From Corynebacterium canis (lineage in GTDB: Bacteria; Actinomycetota; Actinomycetes; Mycobacteriales; Mycobacteriaceae), in contig NZ_CP047080.1 in NCBI RefSeq assembly GCF_030408595.1, forward strand, positions 2,073,685 to 2,137,684: a stretch of 64,000 bases of DNA, in the 5' to 3' direction. Shown here piece by piece: positions 56,607 to 64,000 of the stretch. The position numbers and the translations under genes were made by a program. A model generated the notes under the pieces. It was not told the origin of the DNA. It did no database searches and saw nothing but the letters and a program-made list of their open reading frames with translations. Within the stretch, counting starts at the first letter, position 1. Each line of letters opens with the position of its first letter.

Positions 56607-56635
56607 ATTGTTCCCTGAATGCACGTGATTGACAA
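56607..56635 (-). promoter_or_regulatory. Candidate divIVA promoter
   Basis: TTGTCA (56630-56635) and AACAAT (56607-56612) with a 17-base spacer on the minus strand, about 140 bases before the divIVA ATG. The match is moderate and no other pair in the gap is better. Confidence 0.4.
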
Positions 56636-56723
56636 CTGAAACCCGTAAAGATGGTGCACAAGATAGCAGCTGACACGCACACGATAGTCACCATTTACCC
56701 CCGAATAGTCCCCCCGAGTAATT

Positions 56724-57011
56724 TTAATAACCCCTGCTCAGGAGCATCTGAATCAATTGAAGGCCAAAAAACAGCACCAAAACTGAAACGTCTAATGCAA
56801 CAGATCCCATACGTACGGGCGGGATCACGCGACGCAAAGCCTTCACCGGCGGGTCTGTGATGACGAAAATGGGTTCCGCTATCATCACGAACCAACGAGG
56901 GGGACGGAAATTACGCGAGAAGGATTGGACCATCTCGATAAGAATGCGCGCTATCAACAAGAAAGTAAATATTTCAATGATGAGCGATAGCGTTAAAAAC
57001 AGGTAGTTCAC
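56724..57011 (-). CDS. yggT: YggT family membrane protein
   Basis: A protein of about 95 residues with two hydrophobic segments (about 5-25 and 70-92) around ILIEMVQSFSRNFRPPRW and ITDPPVKALRRVIPPVRMG, the YggT signature. YggT proteins sit beside sepF in many actinobacteria and firmicutes and are linked to division or osmotic tolerance, without a settled role. The GTG at 57011 is 7 bases after TAGGCT (57019-57024), giving a leaderless start just past the sepF terminator. A GTG one codon upstream is also possible. Confidence 0.85.
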   Translation of the reverse strand: MNYLFLTLSLIIEIFTFLLIARILIEMVQSFSRNFRPPRWFVMIAEPIFVITDPPVKALRRVIPPVRMGSVALDVSVLVLFFGLQLIQMLLSRGY

Positions 57012-57018
57012 CACACCG

Positions 57019-57024
57019 AGCCTA
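57019..57024 (-). promoter_or_regulatory. Candidate -10 element for leaderless yggT
   Basis: TAGGCT on the minus strand lies 7 bases before the GTG at 57011 and immediately after the T tract of the sepF terminator. This gives yggT its own transcript. Confidence 0.45.
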
Positions 57025-57026
57025 AC

Positions 57027-57068
57027 GCAAAAAGAGGGCCACCACGAAAGCAGACGTACGTGGTGACC
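57027..57068 (-). terminator. Intrinsic terminator of the division cluster after sepF
   Basis: GGTCACCACG pairs with CGTGGTGGCC (10 bp, one G-U pair) around a 12-base loop, followed by CTCTTTTTGC on the minus strand. It lies 25-65 bases after the sepF stop and separates sepF from yggT. Confidence 0.75.
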
Positions 57069-57092
57069 CCGACGGGAAAAGGTGCCAACAAG

Positions 57093-57503
57093 CTATCGGA
57101 TTGCACGCTCTAGTTCGATGGTGCTCACGGACGCGCCTTCCGGAATGATCGCGAACACTCGGCTATCCAATTGTCGCATGGTACCGCGCAAGGCAAAGCA
57201 CAGGCCAGAGGCGAAATCCACGATCCTTCGAGGGATACCGCTAGCCGCCCCACCCATATCGAACACCACGGCGTCGCCATCGCGGAATGGCTCGGCAACC
57301 GCAGTGCAATCATCGAACGTCTGGGTGCGCACATACACGATGTTCGGGGAGTAGGAACGCGATACGGTTTCGCGGTAGGAGTAGCTTTCTGCCGGCTTGT
57401 ACGCTGCGCCACTGCGGGGGTCCGCGGCGTACTCATCCTCGTAGTATGGTTCCTCAGGCGCGTCGAGGCCGAAAAATTCCTTGAACTTCTGCAACTGCGA
57501 CAT
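57093..57503 (-). CDS. sepF: Cell division protein SepF
   Basis: A 136-residue protein that anchors FtsZ to the membrane and is essential in actinobacteria lacking FtsA/ZipA. An N-terminal amphipathic helix (MSQLQKFKEFFGL) binds membrane, a disordered acidic linker follows, and the SepF core (about 52-132) contains VVFDMGGA, RIVDFASGLCFALRGTM and FAIIPEGASVS. It comes 55 bases after yggS in the division operon and ends before an intrinsic terminator. Confidence 0.95.
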   Translation of the reverse strand: MSQLQKFKEFFGLDAPEEPYYEDEYAADPRSGAAYKPAESYSYRETVSRSYSPNIVYVRTQTFDDCTAVAEPFRDGDAVVFDMGGAASGIPRRIVDFASGLCFALRGTMRQLDSRVFAIIPEGASVSTIELERAIR

Positions 57504-57558
57504 GGGGTCGTAATCCTTTTCCGTTGTGCAACATTACGTTGTGCGTCATTTGCTTGTC

Positions 57559-58251
57559 CTACGGTAAATCGCGCGGCCCCATGATGCCGGTTCCGACACG
57601 CACGATTGTCGAACCCGCGAAAATTGCTTGTTCTAAGTCCTGCGACATTCCGGCGCTAAAATCCAGAGAATCTCCATAACAAGCGCACAATTTAGCAAAC
57701 ATGCGTTGCGCGCTATCAAACATATGGTCGCCTACCGGCAGAACGCACATAAGTCCGACAAATTCCAGAAATTCGGCCTCTGCGATCCACTCCGCCAACG
57801 GTTCCACAGCAGCCTCTACTGCCCCACCACGCCCGGGGTCACCATCAATGCTCATTTGCACCATGCACCTCAGACGCCCCTCGCGTTTACTTGTTTCAAG
57901 CGCAAGACCAGCGCCTTTATTGAGCGCCTGCGCGAGCTTCAACGAATCCACGGATTGCACGGTGTGCGCCCACCGCGCCACGGAGTTCGCCTTTTTCGTC
58001 TGCACCTGACCGATCATGTGAAAATTCATGCCCGGTAGCGCAGCCGCTTTCTCGCGCGCCTCCTGATCGCGATTCTCCCCGACTTCCCTAAAACCCAACT
58101 CGAACAGCAACTCGATATCTTCTATTGGGCGAAATTTAGTTACCGGGAGTAGCTGAATCTCTTCCGCATCCCGCCCCGCCGCCGCAGCCGCCCGCGCAAT
58201 GCGATCTCGAACGAGTGTGAGATTTGCTACCAAGTCATCGCGGCGCGTCAT
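57559..58251 (-). CDS. yggS: PLP homeostasis protein YggS
   Basis: A 230-residue PLP-binding protein (alanine racemase-like barrel) that buffers pyridoxal phosphate. The PLP lysine is in LLPVTKFRP (about 40), with FREVGENRDQEAREKA and the terminal RVGTGIMGPRD matching the family. The ATG at 58251 overlaps the pgeF stop (ATGA), which selects it over the M three codons upstream. It sits between pgeF and sepF, as in many actinobacteria. Confidence 0.93.
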   Translation of the reverse strand: MTRRDDLVANLTLVRDRIARAAAAAGRDAEEIQLLPVTKFRPIEDIELLFELGFREVGENRDQEAREKAAALPGMNFHMIGQVQTKKANSVARWAHTVQSVDSLKLAQALNKGAGLALETSKREGRLRCMVQMSIDGDPGRGGAVEAAVEPLAEWIAEAEFLEFVGLMCVLPVGDHMFDSAQRMFAKLCACYGDSLDFSAGMSQDLEQAIFAGSTIVRVGTGIMGPRDLP

Positions 58252-58970
58252 TGCAGCCACACCAAACCGGCCTGGCGCCCGGTAACACCGTCACGACGAT
58301 ACGAAAACATTGTTTCCTCTTCTATAGTGCACCTCGGGTCTGCGTCGATCGCACGCACCCCAAGGCTCAATAATTGCCGCACAATTCCCGCCCGCAGATC
58401 CAAACCGCAGCTGCCGCGTTCCGTGGTGGTCTTCGTTCCCGGCAGCCGCGCCTCCACGTCATCGGCCATCGCCGGGGGTACCTCGTAGTGCCGCCCAGAG
58501 GCCGCGGGGCCGATCAGCGCGTGGATCTGGTGCGGGGTTGCACCTAGCTCAACCATCTTGGATATCGTTTTGGCCACGATGCCGTTACGCGCCCCCATTC
58601 GCCCGGCGTGCACCGCCGCCACCACGCCCGCTTCCGTGTCGGAGAGCAGCAGCGGCACGCAATCCGCGGTCAGCACGGCCAAGGCGAGCCCTTTGCAGCG
58701 CGTCACCAAAGCGTCGGTGGCCGCCACCGGACCCGCCGTCACCGGACCGTCCACCACGGTCACATTATTGGTGTGCAGCTGTTCCATCCACACGATTCGC
58801 TCGGGCGGCAGCCCTAGGACCCGGGCCAGCCGCGCCCGGTTTGCCGCCACCGCCTGCAGGTCGTCGCCGACGTGGTCGCCGAGGTTAAAGGAGTCGTATG
58901 GAACGCGGGAAACCCCGCCTGCTCGGGTGGTAAACACCTTGCGGACGGGGCGTTGCTCAATTGCTTCCAT
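58248..58970 (-). CDS. pgeF: Purine nucleoside phosphorylase / laccase-domain protein PgeF (YfiH family)
   Basis: A 240-residue YfiH/YlmD-type protein. The metal ligands are His in QLHTNNV (about 66), Cys in TADCVPLLL (about 104) and His in AVHAGRMGARNG (about 121). Family members act as purine nucleoside phosphorylases or adenosine deaminases, and E. coli PgeF removes mis-incorporated L-serine from UDP-MurNAc in peptidoglycan precursors. The start immediately follows the ftsZ stop, so it is coupled to division-cluster expression. Confidence 0.92.
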   Translation of the reverse strand: MEAIEQRPVRKVFTTRAGGVSRVPYDSFNLGDHVGDDLQAVAANRARLARVLGLPPERIVWMEQLHTNNVTVVDGPVTAGPVAATDALVTRCKGLALAVLTADCVPLLLSDTEAGVVAAVHAGRMGARNGIVAKTISKMVELGATPHQIHALIGPAASGRHYEVPPAMADDVEARLPGTKTTTERGSCGLDLRAGIVRQLLSLGVRAIDADPRCTIEEETMFSYRRDGVTGRQAGLVWLQ

Positions 58971-60182
58971 CTAGCGCAGGAAACTCGGTACGCCGAGGTC
59001 GTCTTCGTCGTTATTGCGCGAGTCATTGCCCGTAAACATGCCGCCATGCTGCAGCCGGTTGCGCGCCTCACCCGCCCGCGCTTCGTAGGTGCGGGGCGCG
59101 GGTGCAGGTTGATGCCGCTCCTCCTCCACGTCAGGGAACAAGGATTCGCGGGGCGCCGGCGTGGGATTGTGCTCAGGCTCCTTATCGACGACCGCGTCCG
59201 CCTTCTTGTTTAAGTGGGTCACCGTCCCCGCATTGGTAGCGGGATCGAACCCAGCTGCGATCACGGTAACGCGGATTTCATCGCCCAGGTTGTCGTCGAT
59301 AATAGTGCCGAAGATCAGGTTCACATCATCGTCGGCGAGTTCCTTGACGCAATGCGCCGCCTCGTTGACCTCCTGCAGGCCCAGGTCGGAGCCGCCGGCA
59401 AAGGACAAGAGCACGCCCTTGGCGCCCGCCATGGTGGATTCCAGCAACGGGGAGTTTACGGCCTGTTCGGCGGCGGCACGCGCGCGGTTTTCGCCACGGG
59501 CCGAACCGATACCCATCAGGGCGGATCCGGCGTCCTGCATCACGGAGCGCACGTCGGCAAAGTCCACATTGATCACGCCGGGGGTGGTGATCAGGTTGGT
59601 AATGCCCTGCACACCGTCGTGCAACACCTGGTCGGCGTTGCGGAAGGCGTCTACGAGCGACATGTTCGGCTCGCCGAGCTGCATCAGCCGATCGTTGGGG
59701 ATAACAATGAGGGTGTCGCAGACTTCCCGCAGCGCCTCGATGCCCTCCTCGGCCTGGCGCGCGCGCCTATTGCCTTCGAAGCTAAACGGCCGGGTCACCA
59801 CGCCAACGGTCAGGGCGCCGAGCTTTTTGGCGATATTGGCCACCACGGGGGCGGCACCGGTTCCGGTACCGCCGCCTTCGCCCGCAGTTACGAATACCAT
59901 GTCGGCGCCGCGAAGGGTCTCCTCGATTTCGCTCTTGTGATCTTCTGCGGAGGTGCGGCCCACTTCCGGGTTTGCGCCTGCGCCTAGCCCGCGGGTTGCC
60001 TCGCGACCGATGTCGAGCTTTACCTCGGCATCAGAAAACATCAGCGCCTGGGAGTCCGTATTGACGGCGATAAATTCGACGCCTTTCAACCCCTCTTCGA
60101 TCATGCGGTTTACGGCGTTCGCGCCGCCACCGCCGACACCGACAACCTTAATCACGGCGAGGTAATTGTTCGGAGAGGTCAT
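58971..60182 (-). CDS. ftsZ: Cell division protein FtsZ
   Basis: The tubulin-like GTPase that forms the cytokinetic ring. It is 403 residues from [20 protein letters not shown]. The GTP-binding GGGTGTG motif ([13 protein letters not shown], about 105) and the synergy-loop region [11 protein letters not shown] (about 205) are present. A disordered acidic linker (about 315-390) precedes the conserved C-terminal tail [10 protein letters not shown], which binds SepF. The leader upstream contains a perfect 6 bp hairpin. An N-terminal extension to 60239 is unlikely. Confidence 0.97.
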   Translation of the reverse strand: MTSPNNYLAVIKVVGVGGGGANAVNRMIEEGLKGVEFIAVNTDSQALMFSDAEVKLDIGREATRGLGAGANPEVGRTSAEDHKSEIEETLRGADMVFVTAGEGGGTGTGAAPVVANIAKKLGALTVGVVTRPFSFEGNRRARQAEEGIEALREVCDTLIVIPNDRLMQLGEPNMSLVDAFRNADQVLHDGVQGITNLITTPGVINVDFADVRSVMQDAGSALMGIGSARGENRARAAAEQAVNSPLLESTMAGAKGVLLSFAGGSDLGLQEVNEAAHCVKELADDDVNLIFGTIIDDNLGDEIRVTVIAAGFDPATNAGTVTHLNKKADAVVDKEPEHNPTPAPRESLFPDVEEERHQPAPAPRTYEARAGEARNRLQHGGMFTGNDSRNNDEDDLGVPSFLR

Positions 60183-60228
60183 ATGAGGTTGACTCGCCTT
60201 TCTTTTACGATGATGAATGCTAGACATT

Positions 60229-60244
60229 CCTACAACCATGTAGG
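60229..60244 (-). promoter_or_regulatory. Hairpin in the ftsZ leader
   Basis: CCTACA-TGGT-TGTAGG is a perfect 6 bp stem with a 4-base loop about 45 bases before the ftsZ ATG. Its role is unknown; the spacing would allow an effect on mRNA stability or a regulator site. Confidence 0.35.
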
Positions 60245-60345
60245 GACCTATTTATCATCGGTGAAAACGCCCAAAAATTGGCGGACATTTCGGGGCGTGT
60301 CGGTACATTCAACCTCTACTTTAAAGTTGCTGAACTGCGGAAACG

Positions 60346-61005
60346 CTACTTTACGGTGACCTGAATTGGGTCACTCACATTCCAGTGCTGGCCCTCCCGG
60401 CCCAAGACAATGCGGGTGGCAACCGCTTTATCCTCGTTGTTTTCCGGCGCGCCCCACACCACAGTGCGCCCATCGTCGAACACAAGTGTGACCTCATACG
60501 GGCCCGAAACCTCAAAGGCCTCGACCTGCCCCCGAACATCCCCCAAGGCGTCCAAAATTTCGCTCAACTTGCCGAATAATTTCTGATCGTCCTCATCGGT
60601 GCCCCGAATCTCCACCGAATCCTCCGGCGGCGTATCGATCAAAAAAGCGGTTCCGGTGGTATCCACAAGGTGATCGCCATCCTCGCGGTGCACGTACATC
60701 ACCGCCGTGCGTTCCACCACATCAACCACGATCGTGTCGGGCCAGGAACGCGAGACCGTCGCGTTGGCCACCCATGGCAGCGTGGCCACATCGTTGGCGG
60801 CGCGGTGCGCATCCACGCTCGCCAGCACATCCCCCTCGCGGATCTTGGTGGCGGCCACCACATCGTCCGCACTGGTGACCGATTGTCCGTGTACCTCGAA
60901 GCGCTGCACGGTAAACAGCGGGGTAAAAAACACGGCAATCACCGCAGCGACAATAACTATCACTGCGGCGATAACGTACAGGAGTTTTCGATTCAACCGT
61001 TTCAA
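60346..61005 (-). CDS. ftsQ: Cell division protein FtsQ
   Basis: A bitopic divisome protein of 219 residues. A cytoplasmic basic tip and one transmembrane helix (about 8-29) precede the POTRA domain ([17 protein letters not shown], about 33-100, with [24 protein letters not shown]) and the FtsQ beta domain. It links FtsL/FtsB with wall synthesis. The start overlaps murC by four bases. The ftsZ gene follows after a 163-base gap, so ftsZ can have its own promoter. Confidence 0.95.
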   Translation of the reverse strand: MKRLNRKLLYVIAAVIVIVAAVIAVFFTPLFTVQRFEVHGQSVTSADDVVAATKIREGDVLASVDAHRAANDVATLPWVANATVSRSWPDTIVVDVVERTAVMYVHREDGDHLVDTTGTAFLIDTPPEDSVEIRGTDEDDQKLFGKLSEILDALGDVRGQVEAFEVSGPYEVTLVFDDGRTVVWGAPENNEDKAVATRIVLGREGQHWNVSDPIQVTVK

Positions 61006-62411
61006 TGGAGTTCGTTCAGTATTTCTGGTCCGAGCATGGTCACGCTTCCGGCACCCATTGTAAGCACAAGGTCTCCCGGCTGAGCGATCTCCGCGACACG
61101 CCTCGGCACATCAGAAAAACTCTTGACGTAGTGTGCACCAATAAGATCGCTAATAATGCGACCGTCCACACCCTCCACGGGCTTCTCTCGTGCACCAAAT
61201 ATATCCATGACTATGACCTCATCGGCCGCCGACAAAGCCTCCGCGAATTCCTTATGGAATTCGATTGTGCGGGAATACAGGTGCGGTTGAAACACCACCA
61301 CGACGCGGCCCTGCGCCCCGTTTTCCGCGCGCTCGGATTCCAGCTTTTCCCGCGCCGCCTGCAGCACCGCGCGCACCTCGGTCGGATGATGCGCGTAATC
61401 ATCGATCACCCGCACCCCGGCGTAATCGCCATGGGTAACCACGCCGCGGAAATCGAAGCGCCGCCGCACCCCGGTGAAACCGTTCAAACCTTCGGCGAGC
61501 CGCTGCGGCTCCGCACCGACCAGCGTGCCGGCCAGAAACGCCGCCGTGGCGTTTAAGGCCATGTGTTTGCCCGGCACCCGCAACCGCACCGGCACGGCAC
61601 CATCGGCAGTGACGATGTCAAAGGAACAGCCTTCGTGGGTGGCGGTAAAGCCCACCACGCGGGCGTCGCACTCCTGTGCGGACCCATAGGTAAGCACCCG
61701 CACGCCCCGGGCGCGGGCGCGTTCCCCGAGCGCCTTGGCGTGCTCATCATCCTGGCACACCACCAATGCGCCCTGCTCGGTAATGCATTCGCTGAAATCA
61801 TCGAATACCTGGAAGTACGCCGCGGGGGTTTTAAAGAAGTCGAGGTGATCCGGCTCGATATTGGTCACCACCGCGACCGTCGGGCTATAGCGCAGCAGCG
61901 AGGCATCGGACTCGTCGGCCTCCGCCACGAAGCAATCGCCGGTGCCCTGGTGCGAGCTCATGCCCGCCTTGCTCAGCTGCCCACCGATGGCAAAGCTGGG
62001 GTCCAGCCCGGCGGTTTGCAGCGCCACCACCGTCATCGAGGTGGTGGAGGTTTTCCCATGGGTGCCCGCGATAAGCACTTGCCGCGAACCTTCCATGAGT
62101 TCCGCCAGCAGGTCGCTGCGCCGCAACAAGGGGATGCCCGCCTGCTGCGCCGCCACCAGCTCCGGGTTGTCCTTGGGGATCGCCGTAAAGGAAATGACCA
62201 CCGCGGTGGGCAATTCGCCGGACAGGGTCAGGTGTTCCGCCTGGTGCCCCACCGCGATCTTTGCACCCATGGAACGCAGCGCCGCCAAGGTGCGGGATTC
62301 CTTGACGTCGGAGCCGCTCACCTGCGCCCCGCGGGCGAGCAGGATGCGGGCAACGCCGGACATGCCGGCACCGCCAATACCAATAAGGTGTACTCGAGAA
62401 AGGTCAGTCAT
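61002..62411 (-). CDS. murC: UDP-N-acetylmuramate-L-alanine ligase MurC
   Basis: A cytoplasmic Mur ligase of 469 residues that adds the first amino acid to UDP-MurNAc. [16 protein letters not shown] (about 9-24) is the nucleotide-binding N-terminus, [11 protein letters not shown] (about 110-120) the ATP P-loop, and [12 protein letters not shown] (about 335) the conserved C-terminal motif. It overlaps murG by 8 bases and ftsQ by 4. Confidence 0.97.
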   Translation of the reverse strand: MTDLSRVHLIGIGGAGMSGVARILLARGAQVSGSDVKESRTLAALRSMGAKIAVGHQAEHLTLSGELPTAVVISFTAIPKDNPELVAAQQAGIPLLRRSDLLAELMEGSRQVLIAGTHGKTSTTSMTVVALQTAGLDPSFAIGGQLSKAGMSSHQGTGDCFVAEADESDASLLRYSPTVAVVTNIEPDHLDFFKTPAAYFQVFDDFSECITEQGALVVCQDDEHAKALGERARARGVRVLTYGSAQECDARVVGFTATHEGCSFDIVTADGAVPVRLRVPGKHMALNATAAFLAGTLVGAEPQRLAEGLNGFTGVRRRFDFRGVVTHGDYAGVRVIDDYAHHPTEVRAVLQAAREKLESERAENGAQGRVVVVFQPHLYSRTIEFHKEFAEALSAADEVIVMDIFGAREKPVEGVDGRIISDLIGAHYVKSFSDVPRRVAEIAQPGDLVLTMGAGSVTMLGPEILNELH

Positions 62412-63480
62412 GTTCCTCTAGGTTTTCTTTCGTCTGTAGGATGCGCGAAGCGATTGCCTCGGCGGCGTGCCCCAGGCCACTGCGCCGGGCGGCATCGATC
62501 ATGCTGTCGTGGATCTCCGGATCCCCAAGGATCGCATTCACCTGCGTGGCCAACCCCTCGGCGGTAAGATCCGCATCGTAGATCAAGGTGGCACCGCCGG
62601 CGTCCACCACCGGCTTGGCGTTCAGGGCCTGTTCGCCATTGCCGTGCGGCAGCGGCACATAGATGGCGGGGATCCCGGCGGCCGTCACCTCCGCCACGGT
62701 CATGGCCCCGGCCCGGCACACCACCAGGTCCGCCACCGCATAGGCCAAATCCATGGTGTCAATGTACGGCACCGCCACATAGCCCTCCCGGGCGGGCGGG
62801 GCCTCGTTTTTGCGCCCATAGGCGTGCAAGACCTGAATGCCGGCTGCGGTGATGCTTTCCACCGCATCGGCGACCGTAAGGTTCAGGGAACGCGCGCCTT
62901 GGGAACCGCCCGTGACCAATAGGGTTTGCTTGGCGGGATCTAAGCCCCATTTGGCGTAGCCTGCGGCGCGTTTGTCTGCGGACTGCGCGCCGGAAAGGTT
63001 CGCGCGGATCGGCACGCCCACGACGTCGCCACGCATGCCGGAACCGGCGACGGCGTTGAGCCCCGTGCCGCCCATCCACACGCCCAGCTTATTGGCCAGC
63101 CCAGCGCGCGCGTTTGCCTCGTGCACAAAATACGGTATACCCAGCGTGCGGGCGGCAACATAGGCCGGCGCCGCGACGTAACCGCCGAAGCCGATCACCG
63201 CATCCGCGCGCTGTTTGCGCAGGATTTTCCGGGTCTGCCGCACGGCCTTAAGCACCCGCAAAGGCAGCAGCAGCAGGTCCAGGTTGAGCTTGCGGGGCAC
63301 CGGCACGGGATCGATAAGGTTCAGCTCGTAGCCGCGCTTGGGCACGAGGTCGGTTTCCAGGCCGCGGGCGGTGCCCAATGCAGTGACGTCTGCCCCCTGC
63401 GCACGTAGTGCATCCGCTACGGCGAGTGCCGGCTCGATGTGTCCTGCGGTACCGCCACCCGCCACAACGATGTTCACCAC
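62404..63480 (-). CDS. murG: UDP-GlcNAc transferase MurG
   Basis: A GT28 enzyme of 358 residues that adds GlcNAc to lipid I, forming lipid II at the inner face of the membrane. [21 protein letters not shown] (about 5-25, given in two parts: [13 protein letters not shown] and ALAVADAL) is the N-terminal glycine loop, [12 protein letters not shown] (about 190) the donor-site loop, and PLPHGNGEQ (about 285) the uridine region. It overlaps ftsW by 7 and murC by 8 bases. Confidence 0.97.
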   Translation of the reverse strand: MVNIVVAGGGTAGHIEPALAVADALRAQGADVTALGTARGLETDLVPKRGYELNLIDPVPVPRKLNLDLLLLPLRVLKAVRQTRKILRKQRADAVIGFGGYVAAPAYVAARTLGIPYFVHEANARAGLANKLGVWMGGTGLNAVAGSGMRGDVVGVPIRANLSGAQSADKRAAGYAKWGLDPAKQTLLVTGGSQGARSLNLTVADAVESITAAGIQVLHAYGRKNEAPPAREGYVAVPYIDTMDLAYAVADLVVCRAGAMTVAEVTAAGIPAIYVPLPHGNGEQALNAKPVVDAGGATLIYDADLTAEGLATQVNAILGDPEIHDSMIDAARRSGLGHAAEAIASRILQTKENLEEHD

Positions 63481-64000
63481 GGTTTTGTTCTCCTTCGTCG
63501 ATTCGCTGGCGTCCTTGCACCGACGCTACCACCACGCGCCGTGACCGGCTCGCCAAAGCGGGGCCTTACCTGCGGCTTCGGGCGGCGTGCATTGGGCGCC
63601 ATCGGTTCCGGCAAACGCAACAATCGATCCCAGAAAGATCGTCCGTAATTCTGCATATTGGAAATCGCCTCGGGTTCGTGCCGCGCGCAATTAGCCAATA
63701 GCCCCATTGCGGCCAATGTAATAATTGCGGAGGTTCCGCCCGCGGAAATCATGGGCAGCTGAATGCCGGTCACGGGCACCAAACCCACCACGTAGCCGAT
63801 ATTGATAAACGCCTGCGCCGTCACCCCAGCGGTTAACGACGCCGCGAGCAAACACTGAAAACGGTTACGGCTCCGCTGTGCGGTGCGCAGCCCAAACCAG
63901 GCGAGGACACCAAATAATCCAATGACCATGGCCCCGCCCCACAGGCCTAATTCCTCGCCGATAATGGCAAAAATAAAGTCGTTTTTCGCTTCCGGTAAGT
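63474..64000 (-). CDS. ftsW: Peptidoglycan polymerase FtsW (N-terminus outside window)
   Basis: The visible C-terminal 175 residues of a SEDS-family lipid II polymerase. EAKNDFIFAIIGEELGLWGG is the conserved loop, and GIQLPMISAGGTSAI the last helix motif. It carries a long basic cytoplasmic tail (NARRPKPQVRPRFGEP and RRRRTKPW) after about the last helix, as in other corynebacteria. The rest of the gene lies beyond position 64000. It overlaps murG by 7 bases. Confidence 0.95.
   Translation of the reverse strand, partial: LPEAKNDFIFAIIGEELGLWGGAMVIGLFGVLAWFGLRTAQRSRNRFQCLLAASLTAGVTAQAFINIGYVVGLVPVTGIQLPMISAGGTSAIITLAAMGLLANCARHEPEAISNMQNYGRSFWDRLLRLPEPMAPNARRPKPQVRPRFGEPVTARGGSVGARTPANRRRRTKPW

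Overview
The window reads as one contiguous piece of a Corynebacterium chromosome (Actinobacteria, high G+C). The evidence is gene content and order: a hisD-hisC-hisB-small membrane gene-hisH-hisA operon, glgX next to a BioQ-like TetR gene, a BsaP-type biotin synthase helper gene, and the division block ftsW-murG-murC-ftsQ-ftsZ-pgeF-yggS-sepF-yggT-divIVA with a T-box-controlled ileS downstream. Many genes are joined by 1-8 base overlaps (ATGA, TAATG). Several genes have a TAnnnT hexamer 6-7 bases before the start codon, as expected for leaderless mRNAs, which are common in this genus.

Layout. 1-4.6 kb: histidine operon (minus strand), with a 142 bp two-hairpin repeat between the small membrane gene and hisH. 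4.9-7.0 kb: tandem YbjN-like paralogues. 7.0-12.3 kb: biotin block (bioB-bsaP-small membrane gene behind a BioQ-type operator), a lipoprotein, bioQ and glgX. 12.3-23.2 kb: housekeeping and metabolic genes (BRCT exonuclease, small alarmone synthetase, S4 protein, YigZ, treZ, MFS exporter, ilvA, excalibur protein, ribokinase). 23.2-29.3 kb: methyltransferase, dnaE, SDR, RarD. 29.3-33.3 kb: a small accessory segment (hydrolase and WYL regulator pair, nuclease-like DUF559-type protein) bounded on both sides by clusters of an ATCTGCCT half-palindrome. 33.3-39.5 kb: rluD-lspA, lipoproteins, asparaginase, DNA polymerase IV. 39.8-49.6 kb: an exopolysaccharide locus (initiating sugar transferase facing a seven-gene operon of glycosyltransferases, Wzz, Wzy, Wzx and a pyruvyltransferase), with a repeat-filled 1 kb gap where the two units converge. 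49.8-51.9 kb: RhtA-like exporter and a hexapeptide-repeat beta-helix protein. 52.0-64.0 kb: ileS, divIVA and the division/cell-wall cluster, running off the end inside ftsW.

How they work together. The right end makes and positions the septal and polar wall: MurC and MurG make lipid II, FtsW polymerises it, FtsQ, FtsZ and SepF build the divisome, and DivIVA directs polar growth. The biotin genes form a regulator-target pair with bsaP supporting BioB. glgX and treZ belong to glycogen and trehalose turnover. The polysaccharide locus looks like a complete Wzx/Wzy-type pathway, but no tyrosine kinase or phosphatase is visible in the window.

The most unusual material is non-coding: a three-copy two-hairpin element, a larger direct duplication containing two of those copies, a 36-bp tandem array, and the ATCTGCCT palindrome clusters flanking the accessory segment. 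No tRNA, rRNA, CRISPR array or intact insertion sequence was seen.
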